Source: Macrotrachela quadricornifera (taxonomy: Eukaryota; Rotifera; Eurotatoria; Philodinida; Philodinidae). From it: DNA of 64,000 bases. A program made the translations under genes and the position numbers. Each line of letters begins with the position of its first letter. Position 1 is the first letter of the stretch. A model generated the notes under the pieces. That model worked only from the letters and a program-made list of their open reading frames with translations. It had not been told where the DNA came from and searched no databases. Positions 34,027 through 45,005 of the stretch are shown here, piece by piece. The DNA lies in contig JAJEKB010020868.1 of assembly GCA_022393335.1 (NCBI GenBank), positions 394,319 to 458,318 on the forward strand, written 5' to 3'.

Positions 34027-34396
34027 TTGTTGACAAAAAGATGCTCATGCTAGCAATGTATTTTTATAAGTGGATTAAATAGTCTTCTAGTTGTATACAT
34101 GGATATTTTTTGATGAATTGGATTAATTTTTTTTGTGGGATTTGTTTAACAAATGGTATTAAAAAGTAGATTGCGTTCTACGAGATTAAGTAGAGAATTA
34201 ATATTTTTTGTCATGGATATTTCTTTTTAATAACCCTTGTTGCACTTATCAGACCGAAAAGAATTTTTTAATAATTAGTATAAGTCTTAAATAAGTGTAC
34301 AGGGTGCCCTAAATGTGATTTAGCAAAAGTTTTTTTCTATATGTTTGCTATTACATTAGTTTTATATACAATTCTTTTTTAATGATAGATGAGTAC
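34027..34396. other. 3' flank of the LRR gene
   Basis: No gene is present. An isolated transposon-tip-like word ACAGGGTGCCCTAAATGTG lies at about 34299, similar to the TIRs at 38616 and 44176. Confidence 0.35.
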
Positions 34397-35714
34397 ACTA
34401 AGGTTAGGGGTGCTATTTTCCTGTTAAAGTTAAATAAATTTAAATTATCAATAATTTAAAAGTTAAAATAAATTTAACTTATTTTCACCCATAATTTAAA
34501 TTTAAAAATAAATTAAATTTCTCGTAAGTTAAATTTAAAATAAATTAAATTATCGATAAGTTAATTTAAAATAAATTTAACTTAATTTTTTTTCACAATT
34601 TATTAAATTATAAATTAAATTAAATTATTATATGTTCAATATATATTATGTAGGAGGTATAGGTAACTTTTTTGTAGCATATTTATCTATAAATTGTATG
34701 TTATGTAATAACTTTACTCAACCAACAAATTCTAAACTTGTGCTAAGACAAAATTAAATATTTTTGTCGGATTCTTCTCATTGATGAATAAATTAAAAAT
34801 TCAAAGAAACATGATTGTATCCATTTAATTTGAATACCATACACAAGCGAGAAGATGAGCATCGAAAATAGGCAGACTTGATCTAGCAAAAAAATGAGAT
34901 CATTTAATTTAACTCGTTGAAGAAAGCATTCAACTACCATTTCAATTCTAATTTTCTGATTCATATAGATCTTCTTGGATCTTTCTCAATTACTTTTACT
35001 TAGTTTAAAAATACGGTCCAGATTTTTCGTTACACATTAACGTAAATTTAAGCTATAATTTCTCGATATTTCATGCATGGCTTTGTCAGTAATTCTTTAA
35101 TTTCAATCTTATTAAACTGACAGTTCTTAAATAATTTTTGTCTATTCATTTCAAATCAATGAAATAGATATCAGTCGATTGATCTGGATGCAACAGAAAC
35201 AAGAAATCAACGTTTAAATTATTTACTAGTTAATGCTAATATCCTAATGAATTTTTTAATAATGAAAAATGCTATCATTTTCTGGTTTTATTTGTACTAT
35301 AAAGTAACAACAGCCGTAGGCTGATAAAGAGAAATATACGGTATTGCACAATTGGAAGTAGATAGATCTTTAATTTTATTTAGATATTTTTCTAAAATCA
35401 TGAACATGTATGAGAAAAATTCGTCTTGGTTGCATCGTTTATGACATGACGACATATATATGGCAATGGTCGTTAAATTAAAAATAAGAAATTAGACAAA
35501 AATGCACTTAATTATACTAATCAAAAGGTCATTATTCTTCCTTTTCTTCTAATATTTCGAATAGATTAAGTTTCAACTGATTGGTGCTCAACAGAGAGAA
35601 TAATAAGATAAATACTGTCTCGACTAAATATGAGAAAAAATTCTATTCAATAATAAATATTTTTCTCTCTTTTTGTCCTTACATGGACGAAAAAAATATA
35701 GATATTATATATTA

Positions 35715-36699
35715 CTTAGGGTTATCCAAAAGTAGTGGTGGAGGTACTTTTTTTTCTTATAGAAAGCATGAAAAAATTTTCTTTTTTTACTAGAGGATAG
35801 AGCGTCTTTCGCTCTATTTTTTCATGCTATTTAATCACTATTCAACTAACGTATGATAATAAAATTCTCATAAGAACTGTTTTTGTTAAAAACTTGCTAG
35901 TAACATAATAAATCATTATTGATGGCACTAAAAAAAAATGGAACTTTTTTACACCTCGTTTCACCATCAGTTAATACGTCGTATTAACAAACTAAGTATA
36001 TCAGAAAATGCAGTGTGAAAAGCTCTACAACTTATAGAGGACTAGATATTCTATAAATGCACTTTTTTGTTTTGAAAATGACCGAAACTCTGAACGGCCA
36101 GATTTGAACGTTGCAAAAATGAGATAGTTTTTTTTGTAAAAGACGAATTCATTCTGTCTTATCTAAGCTTTTCATAATTGTTCTGTGTAACTTGTAGAGC
36201 TTTTCGCGCTGCATTGTGTGGTATATTTTGTTTTTGTAAAGAAATATATCAAAAAATAAAAAGATGAGATAGGAAGGAACGAATTCGATTTTTTACCGGA
36301 AAAACATCTAATTTTTGCAACGTTCAAATCTGATCGCTCAGAGTTTCGCTCATTTTCAAAACAGAAAAGTGCATCTATAAAACAACTGCTCCTTTATAAA
36401 TTGTAGAGCTTTTCACGCTGCATCTTTTGGTATATTTGGTTTATTCAATGCAACTTAATAAGTAATAACTAAGTGAAATGCAGAAGTGCCCTACCCATGA
36501 TGATCTACTGTTACCGGAGAGTTTTCAACAAAAACAGTTCTTATGAGAATTTTGTTATCATACATTAGTTGAATAGTGATCAAATAGCATGAAAAAATAG
36601 AGCGAAAGACGCTCTATCCTCTGGTAAAAAAAGAACATTTTTTCATGCTTTCTATAAGCAAAAAAAGCACCTCCGCCACTACTTTTGGATAACCCTAAG
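35715..36699. mobile_element. Mariner-type foldback element nested in the hAT element
   Basis: Long inverted repeats start CTTAGGGTTATCCAAAAGTA at 35715 and end with the complement at 36699, with TA on both sides (35713-35714 and 36700-36701). The arms match over nearly the full half-length, including the words CTTATAGAAAGCATGAAAA, GAGCGTCTTTCGCTC and GTGAAAAGCTCTACAA. The tip resembles classical mariner TIRs (TTAGGT..CAAAAGTA). No transposase remains. Partial relatives of its arm or interior occur at about 23347, 41832 and 55345. Confidence 0.85.
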
Positions 36700-36905
36700 T
36701 ATTTCATATAAGAAACGATATATATATATCCTTCGTTTCGTTGTCAAAAATATTTTTTGAATATACCACATCCTGATACAAACAGTCGACAGAAATTGCT
36801 ATTTAAAAAAGATAAGAGTACCATACTGTTCCATTAAATTGAGGCGAAAATGGTGGAAACTCAATTGACGACAGCAATAACTGATGCTCAAAGTAATATT
36901 GAGAC

Positions 36906-37060
36906 ATCTTCAGATAGATGTTTAAAAATACTAGGACCAATCCTAGGTAGTCCATGAACCATCCTAATGGCTATCTTCAGATAGATGTTTAAAAATACTA
37001 GGACCAATCCTAGGTAGTCCATGAACCATCCTAATGGCTATCTTCAGATAGTCCAAAACA
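36906..37060. repeat. 67-bp tandem repeat, 2.2 copies
   Basis: Two consecutive units (36906-36972 and 36973-37039), starting ATCTTCAGATAGATG, look identical, and a partial third unit follows. The identity suggests a recent duplication inside the hAT element. Confidence 0.85.
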
Positions 37061-37460
37061 GATCACCAAGACGTTCTTTAGATAGCCCTTAAAAAGTTGT
37101 AGGGACTACTTCTATCTAATCCTTAAAAAGTTATACAGGGATCACCCATACATAAATCTTAAAGATTATGAGACTACCTTGAGTAATCTTAAAAAATTCT
37201 AAGCACTCGGAGATATATTATAATTTAATTTAATTTATAATTTCATAAATTGTGAAAAAAAATTAAGTTAAATTTATTTTAAATTAACTTACGATAATTT
37301 AATTTATTTTAAATTTAACTTACGAGAAATTTAATTTATTTTTAAATTTAAATTATGGGTAAAAATAAGTTAAATTTATTTTAAATTTAAATTATTGATA
37401 ATTTAATTTATGCATAAATTAAATTAAAAATAAATATAAATTGACACCCCTAACTAAGGT

Positions 37461-38615
37461 TTTATTTATTCTAGCGATTTTTGATAATAATATGCAGAAG
37501 CATCACCTTGAATCAAAGTACAAAAATTTTGCTTTTTTTCATGTGTCCAGGCAAACATTGTGTTATTTTTCTATAATTGTTTCTACTATCTGTAGTAGTT
37601 TTCCGTAAATTTTCGTTTAAAGAAAGTGTTTAAAGATTTTTCAATATACATATTCTTGTAGAACTTCAGAAGCTCTATTTAACTATATAAAAATAAGAAT
37701 TAAAACATCTTGACTAATTTTTCAATAAATTACATCTGAGAAAGAAAAGAAATGTTTTGTATTTCGATGCAAGTAGATGATTTTGTATAATAGTATCGAA
37801 GATCATTCGAATAAATAAGAATTCATTATATTCACCTGTAATATTATAAAAATTTTGATAAAGTTAATTGAAATAGAAAAGATATACGAGAAAACTTTTG
37901 CTAAATGGCTTTCCAGACATCGTGTATACGGTCTGAAAACTGTCTATACTTTGTTTGAAAGTAGTAATGGGAGGAAATATCATCTTTCAAAATCGATGAA
38001 AGGCATAGTTATATGGAAAAACGATATTCGCTTACAAGTCTTTGTAGTATACATTATTGGCATTTTTTTATATGATGGTAGTTAATGCATGGATTTTTTT
38101 AATAATGTGATATAAACAAGTAACGCTTGTCTAAAGACTCGCTCAGCTCTTTCTCATAGAAATCATGTTTCAAAACTACTGTCAAGCTATTCATTTATAA
38201 AATTGAAAGAAATCGAAGTCAGATTCAAGTTCCTCGATCTCGGTTACGCTTCGGTCAACCATTATGTTCTTTTGATCCTCTGGGGACATATAAGCAATCA
38301 AGCAAACAATTTATTTCTGCTAGACTGTTCTCTACGAGAAAGAGAACTGTGTGTTACTTTTTTTAATCAAATGTTATCTACACTCGTTCTTCACTGTTGA
38401 TTTTTAGTCTATGCATCGATACTATATGAACTTTCAATAAAGGGATAATGAAAAGAAAATAACAAATATCTCAATCTAATTTAGAAAACTTCTAGGACAA
38501 GCAGAAGATGCAGTTCATTTATCTGCTAAGCAATCGCGTATTCTAATATGCTAAAACAAGACTAATAGATTCGACAGAATTGGAAAGTAAATCGTTTACT
38601 AACTTTAAGTAAATA
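37461..38615. other. Intergenic, no gene recognised
   Basis: Open frames at 37855-38085 and 38203-38400 carry no family motif and have no supporting splice context. I see no inverted repeat here. Confidence 0.3.
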
Positions 38616-39155
38616 CAGGGTGTTCCAAAAGTCACTTACCAAATAGAACTTTGAGTATCTCCCTTACGGCTCGAGGAAACGAGCTGATTTTTTTTATTAA
38701 TGATAGAAGCATGTCCAACGTTTATATCCATAAAGACTCTTTGTTAAGTATCATTATTGATTTGAATAAAAAAATGTTTACTTTTTCACAGATATGAAAG
38801 AAAAACAATATACTTAACAAAAGATCTCTCTAGGCATGTCTTTATGAATATGAGGCTTGAACATGTCTCTATCATTGATAAAAAAATCAGCTCGTTTGCT
38901 TGAGCCGTAAAGGAGATATTCAATTTTTTTTCGACAAAATGACTTTTCAAGATTGCCCAAAAATTACGCATCGGAGAAAAAACTGATTATCTCTATTACG
39001 GCTCGAGCAAATGAGCTAATTCTTTTATCAATAATAGAGGCATACTCAAGCTTCAGGTTTATAAATACGTGCCTAGAGAAATTCTTTTCTAAGTGTATTG
39101 TTTTTTTTTCTTATCTCTGAAAAAGTAAATATTTTTTTTGTTGAGGTCATTCGTG
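38616..39155. mobile_element. Mariner-like foldback plus an extra half copy
   Basis: The tip CAGGGTGTTCCAAAAGTCA (38616) is matched inversely near 38940-38958 (TGACTTTTCAAGATTGCCC). The word TACGGCTCGAGGAAACGAGC (about 38664) appears inverted at about 38900 (GCTCGTTTGCTTGAGCCGTA), so the element is a hairpin of about 340 bp. A third copy in the first orientation (TTACGGCTCGAGCAAATGAG) starts at about 38997 and runs to about 39155, giving a forward-reverse-forward arrangement. Confidence 0.75.
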
Positions 39156-39534
39156 GTTCTTAACAAAGGTTTTCTCTAAGGTGGCTCTTGATTCACCTTG
39201 TTCCTATCTGTGAAATAGCTTGTCAGCACAGCTCGTTTGGAGCTAAAATGTGAAACTCACATATTCTTATAAGCTAAGAGTTGTATTACTTGAAGTGTTT
39301 TTAAAATGTCATTACTCTACATTGATATATGTTTATATGCAGCGAAGCTTTAGGTGAAAGAGAACCATGATAGACCATAGCAATCATTTATTATGTCCTG
39401 CCTAACTATAATGGGAGATGTTTCCAATGGAAGGCGTTTGTAATGGAACTTGTCTATAATGACACCTGTCTGTAAGGGAGGGGGAGCTAGAAAATCTCGA
39501 CTTAATGAAACTTACACTTACTAATTTTCTTGGA

Positions 39535-40036
39535 CAAAATATGTGAGTTCCACAAAACATACAAAATAGAGTTTTTTTTATAGCAAACAATTGCGATGCA
39601 CCACAATAGGTGTAGATCCTTCAGTTGATGTTCGGGCAGCATTGGATGATTTTCAACCAGTTTGTTTATGATAGGGCTATGATTCATCACCTATCGCTAC
39701 ATCACATAATCTCCATGTTCCATGTTGAAGCTTTACCAAATTTTCTTGTCATAAATGAACCCGTTCACCTCGCTGATTATTAGTCAATTAACTAGGCACC
39801 CAGCGAGATGTAGTATTTTTCAGCTTCAAATAGTCATAAATAATTCGTTCAATAACACCATGATTCATACAAGTTTCTTCTTGTATTTCATCAATTGTAA
39901 GATGAGGATCATCATTGATAAGATATCGAATTTCTTCAACATTATCAGATATTGTCTCGATTACAGGTTGATCGATCCATGGTAAATCCTGGACTTCTTT
40001 ACGATCTTTACGAAACCGGTTGAATGTTAAGTACAT
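39535..40036 (-). pseudogene. Mariner transposase relic, N-terminal half
   Basis: ORF 40036-39788 has the paired-domain-like mariner N-terminus: RFRKDRKEVQDLPWID, IRYLINDDPHLTIDEIQEET, RIIYDYLKLKNTTSRWVPS. After a TAA the same frame continues LTNNQRGERVHL, a TGA, QENLVKLQHGTWRLCDVAIG and GDES (first catalytic Asp block), a TAG, then PYHKQTG. A shift leads to KKNSILYVLWNSHI. At least four stops and one frameshift make it dead. The remaining C-terminal catalytic part is not seen on the left side. Confidence 0.85.
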
Positions 40037-40659
40037 TACATACTTTTACATGGAAACGAAAATTTTCCTTACTTAAGTATAGAGGACATTTAGTATTACA
40101 AGTATATATAGACAGAAATGCCAATTTCGTTTAACGCACTGCCTAACAATGTATTCAGCAAGCTACGAATAAGTCATTCTATGGATGGTGATATTGAAGT
40201 TGTCCTACAACATAACCACTCGACCATGAGATCTCTGGTTTATTATTAACTTATTTGAATAAGATGCATATAGAATTAATATGATATGTACCATATGATT
40301 ATTTATTGAAAGAATTTTCTAAATATGTTTGTATTCTATTAATGTATCTACAAGATTTAGTGGTGATCATGATGAAGAATTGTCGTTACATTTAAATAAC
40401 GCATATAGAATTTCTGAAATCTTAGGATTAAAGTCCATCAGTAATCTCTCGATCAACTGATTTTATAGAAAAGTATCCGCTCTATAATTGAAAACTTTTT
40501 GATGATAAAAAGTAATCTTTCTTTTGAACGACTTTGAAATCGTCTAGATTTGCATAAAGAAATCATACAAAAATTTTAGAATAAATATTATAAAATTCTC
40601 ATTTTGCCACAAAATTTCTTCACAATTTCTGAACCCTTTTCATGAATGTATTTCATATA
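40037..40659. other. Intergenic, no gene recognised
   Basis: No open frame with a motif is found. The AT-rich 3' flank of the secreted-protein gene lies at the right end. Confidence 0.3.
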
Positions 40660-41550
40660 TTATATATAAATATTAGTTGCATCAAAAGGTCCTTCATCAC
40701 TAATTAAATTTGCAAATGTTTTATTGCGTAATACATCATAAAAATCGTACCATTGTCCATTAATGGTTACCATTCGATTAATTAATCGTATTCCATGACT
40801 ATAATCTTTATAAAAACGATCATGTGATACATAATTTAATGGTTGAATTATTTGTCCAGATGGATACCACCATCCAACAATAGCAACATTTTTTGGATTA
40901 GTTAATAATCCAATAGAAATGACAACATCTTTTTTATGACCAGCTACTAATTCACCTGGAATTTTATTTGCTAATACATCTTGAATTTTTTTATTATGAA
41001 ATATCATTCGTTCTGTTGACATCATAGTTGCATCATATGGTGCACCATTTGGATTAGGAGTTAACTTAACTGTAGCTGCTTGCCATATTTGATATGCCAT
41101 TTTTCTTGTTGGAAGTACAGCACTATATAGATCTGCAATTTTTCTTGCTGTTAATGGATTTAATGGTGTTCTTAAATAATCTGTATTTGTTCCAATACAA
41201 AGATAATCAGGAAGAACCCAATATGTTAATGTATTATTTCCTTCATTTATTGTAATAGGAATTGAATTTCTCATAAAATTAGGAATATTTCCTATTTCAA
41301 ATTGTGCAAATATTAAATCTTCTCGCGTTTGAGTTGGTCCTACATTCATTATTGAATTACCAAAATCCGTTCCACTAATTGTAGGTGATGGAATTGTAAA
41401 TATTGGTATACCTTTCGGTCCAATATTTGATGATGAAGATTTTATTGATTTACTGTTAATAGAATCGATATTTTCATTATGGGCTTTTACTGGATCAATA
41501 AAGGTTACCACAACCATCATTGTAAACAGTATACTATAAAGTTGATGCAT
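40660..41550 (-). CDS. Secreted protein of bacterial/fungal type, unknown function
   Basis: 296 residues, one exon. Signal peptide about 1-23 (MMVVVTFIDPVKAHN cleavage zone), then a low-complexity Ser-rich linker to about 55 and a single globular domain. Characteristic blocks are TLTYWVLPDYLCIGTNTDYL (about 107-126), LPTRKMAYQIWQAATVKL, VAGHKKDVVIS, VAIVGWWYPSGQIIQPLN, YKDYSHGIRLI and LISDEGPF near the end. I recall the same block order from uncharacterised bacterial (myxobacteria-like) and fungal proteins and not from animals. Conserved His, Lys and Asp (AGHKKD, DYSHG, SDEGP) suggest an enzyme, but no reaction can be assigned. Absence of introns fits horizontal acquisition. The start is the only ATG giving a signal peptide. 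Confidence 0.7.
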   Translation of the reverse strand: MHQLYSILFTMMVVVTFIDPVKAHNENIDSINSKSIKSSSSNIGPKGIPIFTIPSPTISGTDFGNSIMNVGPTQTREDLIFAQFEIGNIPNFMRNSIPITINEGNNTLTYWVLPDYLCIGTNTDYLRTPLNPLTARKIADLYSAVLPTRKMAYQIWQAATVKLTPNPNGAPYDATMMSTERMIFHNKKIQDVLANKIPGELVAGHKKDVVISIGLLTNPKNVAIVGWWYPSGQIIQPLNYVSHDRFYKDYSHGIRLINRMVTINGQWYDFYDVLRNKTFANLISDEGPFDATNIYI

Positions 41551-42893
41551 TATTGTTTTTCGCTAAACTATAACAATATCAGATTTGTCTTCGAAAAAAA
41601 ATAACTTTATATTCTCACCTTATTATAATCGATGTGAAAAAAATCATGATAACCATATGGTGCTATACATTGTTTTTTTTTTAAAAAGAAAAAGCCTCCG
41701 CAACAAAAGAAAAAACATGAAATGGGTTAGACAAATATTTAGTTTTCTATGTTATAATGGATTTGTTAGAAAAAATGGCCGCACTTTTCATTTCATCTAC
41801 ATGTACTTAATATACTATATTAATAAAACAAAACATCGCAGGAGATGCAATATGAAAAGCTCTACAATTCACATATGACTGCCATTTTTTATAGCTACCC
41901 TTTCTGCTTTGAAAAGAATCAACATTTTCAAGAGTCGAACTTTAGCCGTCCGAAACAGTGTTTTCTCTCACATAACATAAATTCGATTTTGTAAACAGTC
42001 CCTGAGATATTTTGTTTTATTAATATACTATATTAAGTGCATGAAAATTGAAATGTAAAGCGCGACTATTATTTCTGTCGCATTCGTTATTTTTCGATAA
42101 TATACAAAAATCAAATGATTTGCTCGTCAAAATTTATTACTATGATGTAACATTCGAGTCATATCAATTGAAATAACCTCTATCAACGTTTTATCAGACC
42201 AACTCTTTGCTGGCGGGTGTGGTATATATATACCACATCGAGTATTTTCTCAAAGTTGAGAAATTAATAAGATATTTCAAGGTCGTTTATTCCGTGTAAG
42301 TCACATATAAGTAGATACTTGAAAATTGATAGAGCAAAATAGTTTAGATCGGATATTTGTAGTAGGAACTATATATTTTTTTCTATAGAAATATAATGAA
42401 AATGTAGCTCTTTGGACGGACTATCAAAGGTATTGTACGAAATTTTTAGTACATTCAGTTTTTTCGATTGAATATCTCTTGTAAAATAAAGAAAAGCTAC
42501 ACATATAGCAAATATCTTCATAGTACTGCTCATTCTATCTTAGAAAAATTAATAATGGATTGTTGATTTATATCTAGAATTAAAGCCCTAATCAAGAGCT
42601 ATCGAAATCACCAATTAAGTGGTATTTTATCGTCTATCTTTCCCATGAAAAGGAACCTAGGATAAAAATCAAAGTTTTCAATTAGTGAACAAACAATGAG
42701 ATTTTGTCCATAGCTTTGACTATCGCAAAATGGATAAAAATCCTAACAATTTTATACCAATATGCTCATCTTAACGTGCTCTTTCTACTGGTATAAAATC
42801 TAGAAGTTGTATTTGAATTTTTTTGATCATTATGATTAAGTAAAATAAAAAAACGAGTAGTTTTCCAAACTTCGGTTACTGTCCATTGTTTTC
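41551..42893. other. Intergenic with a mariner-interior fragment
   Basis: Around 41832-41990, GATGCAATATGAAAAGCTCT and later words resemble the interior of the foldback at 35715-36699. No gene is recognised. The open frame at 41585-41878 has no motif. Confidence 0.35.
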
Positions 42894-43339
42894 ATGGATT
42901 ACGACGAAGAATTGTGCACTCCTCAAGTTTACACATATAGCAACGAATGTTCGGCCATAATCAGCGTACCTGTTGACTGCAAATCATCCAAAATAGATTT
43001 GATTGATACTGAAATTATAAAATCATGTCATGCAGTCAGTTTCTTCTAGATTCATCCAACTAACAATCTAACAATAATGATCAAAACACCATATACGGAA
43101 AATAAACAAGCATTCAAAATTGCTATCGACAATATACAATAATGCAATATGTTTCATATGTCTATCGAGCATCTAACAATCCAGTGCTTGAAGAGTTTGA
43201 AATAACAAAAAATGGTAAACAGCTCATTCAAGTTTCGTCAAACTCTGAGTTCGGTCTCAAGTTCCAAGCTCCACCTAATTCGATGCTCTCTGATGTATTT
43301 ATCAATTATAAGGTTATCGAAAATGGAAGCAAAAATTAA
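42894..43339 (+). pseudogene. Decayed unknown coding region
   Basis: From an ATG at 42894 the frame reads MDYDEELCTPQVYTYSNEC and continues to a TAG at about 43048. It goes on in the same frame (MIKTPYTENKQAFKIAIDN) to a TAA, then in another frame (YVSYVYRASNNPVLEEFEIT ... NSMLSDVFINYKVIENGSKN) to 43339. Codon use and residue mix look protein-like over 440 bp despite two stops and a shift. I do not recognise the family. Confidence 0.4.
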
Positions 43340-44519
43340 ACAAACATTATTGATAAATACACTCAGGAAAAAAACATCATACGCAAGAGAATGAGAGACC
43401 TTGAATGTAATCAAGTGATGTGCCTATACGTTAGAATCAGTCGAGTCCAAATATATTGGATCCAAGAAGGAAAAATAATCAGAGTCAAACTCGTACTTTG
43501 ATTACGTTCAGAATTATCTGGGTGATTCTTCAATTAAAAATTCGTTAAACATTTCTTCTATGCACAGCAAGTTTTGTGTTTTCATACTAAATCTCTTCAT
43601 AAATATTTGTTAAAATATGATTGGCAAATTACTGAATAAATTAAAGATACTTTTCGGAATGGTTGAAAACTGAAAATATTTTTAAAAATATAAATTTCCA
43701 TAAAATTTCCTCACTCTTGGACTTGAGACACACTGGGGAGCCAGGCGGAAATATTCTTTTCCATAATCTAACAGTTTGCGTAAATACATGCATATGTGAT
43801 CTATCATTTCCTAAAACAGTGGTTCTCAAAGTTTTATAGAGGCCAAGAAAAGAGTCTGCCAAGGCTTGAGCCCAGAAATCAGCATAAATAAAGAAAGTCA
43901 CGTCGCTCGGCAATATAACACAATATTCCACCAGCAAACAATATCGCAAAAAACTTGCTCACCTATAGACTTTATGGTTAAAAAATAATTATCGCAATTC
44001 AATTAAAAATAGAGTAGAAAACAAGGAGTCTCTATGCCGAAAACCTACCGTTCCGTATATTAAAAACCCTACAAAGAGATCACATCTGACCAAGCGCGCA
44101 TTTTTAGCACATATACATACATATGTATCACAATTGTTGTAGTAGCGCCAACTCATGAAATCTTTCCTAGGCTATTTTAGAGGGTGCCCAAAAATTCGAC
44201 GTCTCCAGATGGAAATTCGGTTTTAGATATCCGTGCTAGACTTTGAAGAAAAACTAAGATGATATTCGGAATCAGCGCTTCAAACTACATCGAATGATAT
44301 GTAGCTCAACATATTTTTCAAAACAACTGCATGTCCGCCTGCTTATGCGAAAGCTCCCCACTGTGCAGTGATAAGTAAAAGGATAAAATTTTGCAAAAAT
44401 ATTAAAAGCCTTAAAGATAACTTTTCTTTTCTTCATATATTTTGAAACATTTAATTCTTTTTTATTAATTTCATATAACAACGAGTAATAGAATTGTTGA
44501 TGAATGCAACGAAAATTTT
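43340..44519. other. Intergenic, no gene recognised
   Basis: A lone transposon-tip-like word GAGGGTGCCCAAAAATTCG lies at about 44178. A minus-strand ORF at 43641-43949 has no motif I recognise. Confidence 0.3.
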
Positions 44520-44969
44520 TCATTTGTCATTAACACCTGGTGTTTGAATTGGTCCACCTTGATAGCCTGGCAAAAATGATGGTTCCGGTCCACGATGACC
44601 CATATAAACAGCACGACCATCTGATTCAGCCAAAAATGTTACCACATGTGGTGGTGTAAATATGAAGACATCACCGGCATGGCCTTCATACCGTTGTTGT
44701 TGCTCATCTTTGACAATAATAGTACCGCTAACAACTGTTTTAACTTCCAAATATTCATAGAAGAAAGGAAAATCATTAGGTGATGGATGCATTTCAAAGT
44801 GACCCATAGTTAAAGGTTTGTTTTCATCACTAATTGGAACATCGATAATGTTTGATTTGAGACCGGGACACATATAAGTTTCACCAAGTGGCACCATTTC
44901 AAGTGATCCAGCTTTTATTAATTGAATACCTGGTTTTTGTGAAAGGGGTTTCGGAATCATTTGAGACAT
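44520..44969 (-). CDS. Cupin-fold protein (EutQ-like)
   Basis: The preferred start is the second Met (44969, MSQMIPKPLSQKPG), giving 149 residues. The in-frame ATG at 45005 adds 12 residues of hydrophobic/basic sequence. The body is one cupin barrel: MGHFEMHPSPNDFPFFYEYL (about 76-95), VKTVVSGTIIVKDEQ, GHAGDVFIFTPPHVVTFLAE, and a Gly/Pro-rich tail. Short cupins of this form resemble EutQ-type proteins of bacteria and fungi. The usual metal-binding His cluster is not evident, so a catalytic role is uncertain. It is likely cytosolic. There are no introns, and it sits about 3 kb from another bacterial/fungal-looking gene. Confidence 0.65.
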   Translation of the reverse strand: MSQMIPKPLSQKPGIQLIKAGSLEMVPLGETYMCPGLKSNIIDVPISDENKPLTMGHFEMHPSPNDFPFFYEYLEVKTVVSGTIIVKDEQQQRYEGHAGDVFIFTPPHVVTFLAESDGRAVYMGHRGPEPSFLPGYQGGPIQTPGVNDK

Positions 44970-45005
44970 GTTCAAACAGAAAATGTGTGTTGTTATTCTT
45001 ATCAA

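Larger units (their letters stand above)
34405..37452. mobile_element. Non-autonomous hAT-type element, 3.05 kb
   Basis: The ends are TAGGGGTG (34405) and CACCCCTA (37452), flanked by a perfect 8-bp target duplication ACTAAGGT (34397-34404 and 37453-37460). An 8-bp duplication and a TAGGG tip are hallmarks of hAT transposons. The terminal 200-240 bp on both sides are mutually inverted and built from AT-only subterminal words (AAATTTAA, TTTAACTTA). There is no transposase. The inside holds a nested mariner-type foldback (35715-36699) and a 67-bp tandem repeat (36906-37039). It must have been mobilised in trans. Confidence 0.9.
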
